Origin: an uncultured bacterium
Lineage (GTDB): Bacteria > Verrucomicrobiota > Lentisphaeria > Victivallales > Victivallaceae
Assembly (NCBI GenBank): GCA_949297015.1
Contig: CASFRF010000045.1
Coordinates: 1-35,292, forward strand
Length of the DNA: 35,292 bases
Reading direction: 5' to 3'
Part shown: positions 31,138 through 35,292 of the stretch, piece after piece
Position numbering within the stretch: position 1 is the first letter of the stretch
How the letters are laid out: each line of letters starts with the position of its first letter
Position numbers and translations under genes: made by a program
The notes under the pieces: model-generated
What the model saw: the letters and a program-made list of their open reading frames with translations, nothing else
Database searches by the model: none
What the model was told of the DNA's origin: nothing

Positions 31138-31160
31138 TCCCCGAAATCACAATCTAGATA

Positions 31161-31181
31161 TTTTTTTACCGAAAAAAAAGC
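31161..31181. promoter_or_regulatory. T-tract/A-tract element, second copy
   Basis: Seven T's, A, CCG, eight A's, GC. It is near-identical to 6989-7008. It lies between the divergent rex and thioredoxin promoters, 37 bases before the latter's -35. Confidence 0.4.
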
Positions 31182-31218
31182 CCGGCCCGCTTTTTTCTCA
31201 GGAAAAAACGGCGGCAGC

Positions 31219-31247
31219 TTGACTTTTTCGGCATAACCGGTTATCGT
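31219..31247 (+). promoter_or_regulatory. Promoter of the thioredoxin-dsbD pair
   Basis: -35 TTGACT (31219-31224), 17-base spacer, -10 TATCGT (31242-31247). A perfect 12-base palindrome overlaps the -10. Confidence 0.6.
31233..31244. promoter_or_regulatory. Perfect palindrome over the -10, candidate operator
   Basis: ATAACCGGTTAT, fully self-complementary, spanning the end of the spacer and the first bases of the -10. Its position would suit a repressor site; the binding protein is unknown. Confidence 0.45.
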
Positions 31248-31257
31248 TATTACCAAG

Positions 31258-31279
31258 CAGAGTTGGCGACTCAACTCTG
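31258..31279 (+). promoter_or_regulatory. Leader hairpin before the thioredoxin ribosome site
   Basis: CAGAGTTG (31258-31265) and CAACTCTG (31272-31279) form a perfect 8-base stem with a 6-base loop. It ends 13 bases before AGGAGG, so it lies in the 5' leader and may stabilise the message. Confidence 0.55.
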
Positions 31280-31309
31280 AGAATGATTGTTCAGGAGGGA
31301 AAGATTATT

Positions 31310-31777
31310 ATGAAAAAATTGTCCCTGATACTGATGGTTCTGACGTTGTGGTTCGGAATCGGTCTCACGGCCGCCGAAGCGGCCAAAGAGCCCGCGCCCG
31401 AAGGATGGCTGACCAGCTATCCCGAAGCCGGAAAACTGGCCAAGGAGAAAAAACTCCCGCTGCTGCTGCTGTTCACCGGCTCCGACTGGTGCCCGGCCTG
31501 CAAACAACTGGATCAGAAGGTGCTGTCCCAACCGGAGTTCCAGAAGTATGCCGCGGCGAACCTGATCCGGCTCTATGTGGATTTTCCCCGGTACCGGACG
31601 CAGAGTGAAGCGCAGCAGCGGCACAACCAGATGCTGTCCCGGATTTTCAAAATCGAAGCCTATCCGACGCTGATTCTGGTCCGGCCCGACGGCAAATCAA
31701 AGCAGCTCGGATTCTACGTCAACACGACGGCCCAAAGCTTCATTAAGGAGTTGCAGCAGGCCGGCTCCGGCAAATGA
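31310..31777 (+). CDS. Secreted thioredoxin-like protein
   Basis: 155 residues from ATG 31310; AGGAGG is 11 bases upstream. A signal peptide (MKKLSLILMVLTLWFGIGL) with likely cleavage after AEA near residue 24 exports it. The thioredoxin fold has the active site DWCPACKQL (Cys61, Cys64) and the cis-proline strand EAYPTLILVRPDG. The WCPAC site and the KVLSQPEFQKYA helix suit the thioredoxin_7/DsbD-gamma-like group that reduces or isomerises periplasmic disulphides. Its stop overlaps the dsbD start as ATGA, so DsbD very likely recharges it with electrons. There is no lipobox. Confidence 0.9.
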   Translation: MKKLSLILMVLTLWFGIGLTAAEAAKEPAPEGWLTSYPEAGKLAKEKKLPLLLLFTGSDWCPACKQLDQKVLSQPEFQKYAAANLIRLYVDFPRYRTQSEAQQRHNQMLSRIFKIEAYPTLILVRPDGKSKQLGFYVNTTAQSFIKELQQAGSGK

Positions 31778-33282
31778 GCATTCAGCTGCTGCGCCGATGG
31801 GCGGCGTTCTCCCTGTGGAGCCTGCTGTTCCCGGCGATCGCCGCGCCCTTCGACTGGGAAGCGGCGGTGGAGGACGGGAACTTGGTGCTCTCGGCTACGG
31901 TGGCCCCATCGCACTATCTCTATGCGGACAAACTGACCATTCAGGTGACCGCCGGGGACGGGCAGGCGCCGTCTCCGGTCGCGACGCCCGCCACCGTCGA
32001 ATATCAGGATCCCTTCAGCGGTCCGACGCTGATCTACGGCCCGGGCGTGCACCGCTGGCGTTATCGGGGCGTCGCCCCCTATCGGGCGGAGATTCACTAT
32101 CAGGGCTGCCGCCAGGCCACGGAGCAGCAACCGGCGCTCTGCTATCTGCCGACGGCGACCACTTTGACGACGGAGGAGGCATCACCGGCTGCGACCGGGG
32201 CTGCGGCAGCGGTGGTCGAATCGCCGATTCCGGAGACCTACGCGCCGGTCGCCACCCTCGGGGGGCTGCAGGATGAGGCGGCCTTTCTGCGCTTTCTCTC
32301 CGGCCGGGAGCCGGAAGCGAACGCCTTCAGCCGCTTCAGCGGCTGGACGCTGCTGCTGATCCTGCTGGGTGGACTGGCGCTGAATTTCACCCCCTGCGTG
32401 CTGCCGCTGATCCCGGTGAATCTGGCGATCATCGGCGCGAACACCGGCGGCTGGAAGGGGTTCCGGCGGGGGCTCGCCTACGCCGCGGGGCTGGCGCTGG
32501 CCTACGGCACGCTGGGGCTGGCGGTGGTGTTGACCGGGGCCCGGTTCGGTTCGCTGAACTCCTCCGCCGCCTTCAACTGGACGGTGGCGGCGCTCTTCGC
32601 GGTGCTGGCGGCGGCGATGTTCGGAGCGTTCCAGCTCGATCTCTCCCGCTGGCGCAGCCGCCTGGGCTGGCTCGATTCCGGGCGCGGCGGAGCACTGGCG
32701 ATTTTTCTGCTCGGGGCCGTGGCCGCGTTGCTGGCCGGAGCCTGCGTCGCCCCGGTGGTGCTGGGGGTAATTCTGCTGGCCGCGCAACTCTATCAGGGGG
32801 GGAATGTGACCGGGCTGCTGCTGCCTTTTGCGCTCGGAATCGGCATGGCACTGCCCTGGCCGCTGGCCGGAGCCGGGGTGGCGGCGCTGCCCAAACCGGG
32901 GCGCTGGATGGTGGCGGTCAAAGTCGGCTTCGGGGTGCTGCTGCTGGCGGCGGCGGTCTACTACGGGGCGCTGGCCTGGAGCCTGCGCGGCGGGGGCGAC
33001 TACTCGGCGGAACGCGAATTGCAGACGCTGCGGGAGGGGTTTCTGGAGGCGGAACTCAGCGGGCGGCCGGTCCTGATCGATTTCTGGGCCACCTGGTGCG
33101 GGAACTGCCGGGAGATGGAGCGCACCGTTCTGTCCCGGCCGGCGGTCAAAACGGCGCTCGAAGATTTCGTCGTGGTGAAATTTCAGGCCGAGCGGCTGGA
33201 CGATCCGGCGGTCAAGGCGTTGCTGGATCAACTGAAGGTGCAGGGGCTTCCGACCTTCGTCATTCTGAAATCGAAACTTTGA
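31774..33282 (+). CDS. dsbD: Thiol:disulfide interchange protein DsbD
   Basis: 502 residues. DsbD passes electrons from cytosolic thioredoxin across the inner membrane. A signal peptide leads into the alpha domain with Cys112 and Cys123 (HYQGCRQ and ALCYLP). The membrane beta domain has eight hydrophobic segments with the paired cysteines Cys208 (NFTPCVLPLIPV) and Cys324 (GACVAPVV). The periplasmic gamma domain has WATWCGNCREMER (Cys442, Cys445) and the cis-Pro motif GLPTF. The protein stops at FVILKSKL, about 30 residues short of usual gamma domains, with no frameshifted continuation that I can read. It is coupled to the thioredoxin gene by an ATGA overlap. Confidence 0.93.
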   Translation: MSIQLLRRWAAFSLWSLLFPAIAAPFDWEAAVEDGNLVLSATVAPSHYLYADKLTIQVTAGDGQAPSPVATPATVEYQDPFSGPTLIYGPGVHRWRYRGVAPYRAEIHYQGCRQATEQQPALCYLPTATTLTTEEASPAATGAAAAVVESPIPETYAPVATLGGLQDEAAFLRFLSGREPEANAFSRFSGWTLLLILLGGLALNFTPCVLPLIPVNLAIIGANTGGWKGFRRGLAYAAGLALAYGTLGLAVVLTGARFGSLNSSAAFNWTVAALFAVLAAAMFGAFQLDLSRWRSRLGWLDSGRGGALAIFLLGAVAALLAGACVAPVVLGVILLAAQLYQGGNVTGLLLPFALGIGMALPWPLAGAGVAALPKPGRWMVAVKVGFGVLLLAAAVYYGALAWSLRGGGDYSAERELQTLREGFLEAELSGRPVLIDFWATWCGNCREMERTVLSRPAVKTALEDFVVVKFQAERLDDPAVKALLDQLKVQGLPTFVILKSKL

Positions 33283-33291
33283 CGGAAAGCC

Positions 33292-33319
33292 TTGAAAAAA
33301 CGTCGGGCCATGCTATAGG
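33292..33319 (+). promoter_or_regulatory. Candidate promoter for the antiporter gene
   Basis: -35 TTGAAA (33292-33297), 16-base spacer, -10 TATAGG (33314-33319) with an extended TG-C; TATAAG follows at 33320. It shares CCATGCTATA with the nitroreductase promoter. Confidence 0.5.
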
Positions 33320-33381
33320 TATAAGAATGATCCCCGGCGGATCGCAGCCAACGTTTTGGTCAGGAGTCGAGCTTTTTATCT

Positions 33382-34707
33382 ATGGACGGCATGGATTTTC
33401 CGCCGCCCCGGGAGCCCCGGGCGCGGGCACTGATTCCGTTCGGCGTCTTTCTGTTGTTCTATCTGGGGTTGTCGCTCTGGGCGGGGGACTTCTACCGGGT
33501 GCCGATGCTGCTGGCCTTTCTGGTGGCCGGAGCCTCGGCCATGCTGCTCGACCACCGGCAGCCGCTGCGGCGCAAAATCGAATTGTTCACCTCGGGCATG
33601 GGGCACCCGGACATCATGGCCATGGGGTTAATCTTCATTCTGGCGGGGGCCTTTGCCGCCACCGCGCAGGCGGTCGGCGCGGTGGACGCGGCGGTCCATC
33701 TGGCCCGGTGGGTGATTCCGGCCCGGCTCCAGCTGGCCGGGGTTTTTCTGGTTTCGTGCTTCATCTCGCTGGCCATCGGGACCTCGGTGGGAACGGTGGT
33801 GGCGCTCTCGCCCATCGCGCTGAGTCTGACCGAACCGCTGAACTTATCCGGGGCGCTGACGCTGGGCGCGGTGGTCGGCGGCGCGATGTTCGGCGACAAC
33901 CTCTCGATGATCTCCGACACCACCATCGCCGCCACCCGGACCCAGCAGGTCGAAATGAGCGCCAAGTTCCGCTCCAATCTGGCCATCGCACTGCCCGCGG
34001 CCGGATTGGCGCTGATCGGCTATGTGCTGCTGAACCGCGAGAGCGCGGCGCCCCCGCCGACCCCATTCAGCCGCCGGGACCTGCTGCTGATTCTCCCCTA
34101 CCTCGGCGTACTGCTGGCGGCGCTGCTGGGGGGCAACGTGATGGCGGTGCTGATGCTGGGAATCGCCTGTGCCGGAGGACTGGGCGTCGCGCTCGGGATC
34201 TTCGATCTCTGGGGCTGTTTCGACGCCATGGAAAGCGGCGTTATGGCCATGTCGGACACGCTGATCGTGGCGCTGCTGGCCGGAGGGTTGCTGAAGGTGA
34301 TCCGTCACAACGGCGGCATCGAATATCTGCTGCAGAAGATCGAACGCCATATCCGCGGCCGCCGGGGGGCTGAACTCGGAACCGGCTTGCTGGTGGCGGT
34401 GGTCAATCTCTTCACCGCCAACAACACGGTGGCGATCGTGATCGTCGGCCCGATTGCCCGGGAACTTTCCGGGCGGTACCGGATCGCCCCGGCTCGGACC
34501 GCCAGCATTCTCGACTCCACCAGTTGTGTGGTGCAGGGCATTCTGCCCTACGGCGCCCAGCTGCTGGCGGCGGTGGGGCTGGCCCACGGCACGGTCAGCG
34601 CTCCCGAATTGCTGAAGTACATGTTCTACCCCTATTTGCTGGGCGCGATGCTGCTGATTTCCATCTATCTGGCGGCGCGCGAAGGAAAGTTTCCGGCCAA
34701 CGCTTAA
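33382..34707 (+). CDS. NhaC-type Na+/H+ antiporter family transporter
   Basis: 441 residues with about eleven hydrophobic segments. Family signatures are SGMGHPDIMAMGLIFILAGAF, LAIGTSVGTVVALSPIA, GGAMFGDNLSMISDTTIAATR (the conserved GDN-S-x-x-S-D-T motif) and LFTANNTVAIVIVGPIAR. NhaC proteins exchange sodium for protons or, in relatives, carry organic substrates such as malate/lactate. The only purine-rich ribosome site (AGGAG, 33362-33366) is 15 bases from ATG 33382, unusually far; an in-frame ATG nine bases later is further still. The glycyl radical enzyme follows 12 bases after its stop, so transport and fermentation functions may be linked. Confidence 0.9.
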   Translation: MDGMDFPPPREPRARALIPFGVFLLFYLGLSLWAGDFYRVPMLLAFLVAGASAMLLDHRQPLRRKIELFTSGMGHPDIMAMGLIFILAGAFAATAQAVGAVDAAVHLARWVIPARLQLAGVFLVSCFISLAIGTSVGTVVALSPIALSLTEPLNLSGALTLGAVVGGAMFGDNLSMISDTTIAATRTQQVEMSAKFRSNLAIALPAAGLALIGYVLLNRESAAPPPTPFSRRDLLLILPYLGVLLAALLGGNVMAVLMLGIACAGGLGVALGIFDLWGCFDAMESGVMAMSDTLIVALLAGGLLKVIRHNGGIEYLLQKIERHIRGRRGAELGTGLLVAVVNLFTANNTVAIVIVGPIARELSGRYRIAPARTASILDSTSCVVQGILPYGAQLLAAVGLAHGTVSAPELLKYMFYPYLLGAMLLISIYLAAREGKFPANA

Positions 34708-34719
34708 GGAAGGTTCATC

Positions 34720-35292
34720 ATGGATTCATGGGAAAATTTGCGGCGGCAGATCCGTCAGGAGCAGGAGCAGTCCAAACTCTACCAGATCTGGGGCGACCGG
34801 GTTCCGGAATACCGGGAACTGAGTTCACAACCGCTCCCCGCGGAGCTGGAGCTGCGCTGGGGCTGGCTGTGCCGCGCCAAACTGCGCAGTCTGGCTTTTG
34901 AGTACGACCCCCGCGAGGGACTGGTCGGTCGGCTGAAGCGGCCGGAGCCGCGCGATCCGGCCGAGGCCGAAGTTGCCCGGCGCTGGTGCGAGGAGCACTT
35001 CCCCCGGGGCGGCGGTCAGACCGGACACTGCGAGCCGTTCTACGACGAGCTGTTTGCGCTCGGCATCGACGGGCTCCGGCAGCGGATCGAGCGCTTGGAA
35101 CCGACTCCGGCGCGGCGCAGTTTTCTGCCGGCGCTGGAGGGGCTGACGCTGCTGATCGAGGCGGCGGCCCGGGCCGCCGAGGCGGGCGGCAACGCCGAGC
35201 TCGCCGCCGACTGCCGGGCGGTGGCGCACCGGCCGCCGGAAAGTTTCCGGCAGGCGCTCAATCTGATGCTGCTGGTGATGATCGGCATCCAG
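34720..35292 (+). CDS. Glycyl radical enzyme (PFL-like), N-terminal part
   Basis: The first 191 codons are present and the window ends inside the gene. ATG 34720 has AAGGAAGG 6-7 bases upstream. The sequence matches the PFL domain of large glycyl radical enzymes: GQTGHCEPFYDELFALGIDGLRQRI parallels the family's GH..PdYe.LL..GL.GL...I, and PPESFRQALNLMLLVMIGIQ matches the P-x-[TS]-F-x-E-A-L-Q-L-x-x-x-x-H-x-x-x-Q helix with changes. The active-site Cys and the glycyl loop lie beyond the edge. The GRE class (pyruvate formate-lyase, diol dehydratase, choline lyase and others) cannot be told. No activating enzyme is visible in the window. Confidence 0.8.
   Translation, partial: MDSWENLRRQIRQEQEQSKLYQIWGDRVPEYRELSSQPLPAELELRWGWLCRAKLRSLAFEYDPREGLVGRLKRPEPRDPAEAEVARRWCEEHFPRGGGQTGHCEPFYDELFALGIDGLRQRIERLEPTPARRSFLPALEGLTLLIEAAARAAEAGGNAELAADCRAVAHRPPESFRQALNLMLLVMIGIQ

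Noticed and set aside
31172..31193. AAAAAAGC...GCTTTTTT hairpin taken as a rho-independent terminator
   Set aside because: It lies between divergent promoters with no gene end nearby; the stem is mostly A:T.

Overview
This is a GC-rich chromosomal window from an anaerobic, fermentative bacterium. The best guess is the PVC superphylum, probably a Lentisphaerota (Victivallis-like) organism. That is inferred from a 3650-residue surface protein that opens with an LE-x-R-I-L-F-D-type N-terminal motif followed by DUF4347 domains, from a trimeric NADH-linked [FeFe] hydrogenase under a Rex repressor, and from a pyruvate-formate-lyase-like glycyl radical enzyme. No tRNA, rRNA, CRISPR array, transposase, integrase or phage gene was seen.

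Layout. (1) 1-4055: a chorismate mutase start runs off the left edge on the minus strand. It is divergent from a plus-strand run encoding a lipoprotein, NrdR, an ATP-cone-like unknown protein, RfbC and a family-2 glycosyltransferase. (2) 4086-6737, minus strand: PPK2 polyphosphate kinase, a fumarylacetoacetase-family hydrolase, signal peptidase II and a DksA/TraR zinc-finger protein. (3) 6738-7131: a divergent control region. (4) 7132-22799: the centrepiece. The giant beta-helical adhesin-like gene is followed, with 4-base stop/start overlaps at every junction, by two family-2 glycosyltransferases, a GT39/ArnT-like membrane glycosyltransferase and a polyprenyl-phosphate sugar phosphotransferase. 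(5) 22816-23396: a nitroreductase with its own promoter and a strong terminator. (6) 23469-31059, minus strand: a GH31 glycosidase, a small HNH protein, then hydA, hydB, hydC and rex (transcribed rex to hydA). (7) 31219-33282: a secreted thioredoxin-like protein coupled to DsbD. (8) 33292-35292: an NhaC-type antiporter and the first 191 codons of a glycyl radical enzyme that runs off the right edge.

How the genes fit together. HydABC with Rex, the nitroreductase and the glycyl radical enzyme describe NADH/ferredoxin-balanced fermentation with hydrogen production. DsbD and its thioredoxin carry reducing power outward. RfbC and the glycosyltransferases build a rhamnose-type surface glycan. The tight coupling of the giant protein to lipid-linked sugar enzymes suggests a glycosylated surface fibre or a co-expressed glycan coat. 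The features most worth following up are this giant-protein/glycan cassette, the tandem DUF4347 pair in which the first copy has lost the His and Cys kept in the second, and the ATP-cone-like protein fused by overlap to nrdR.
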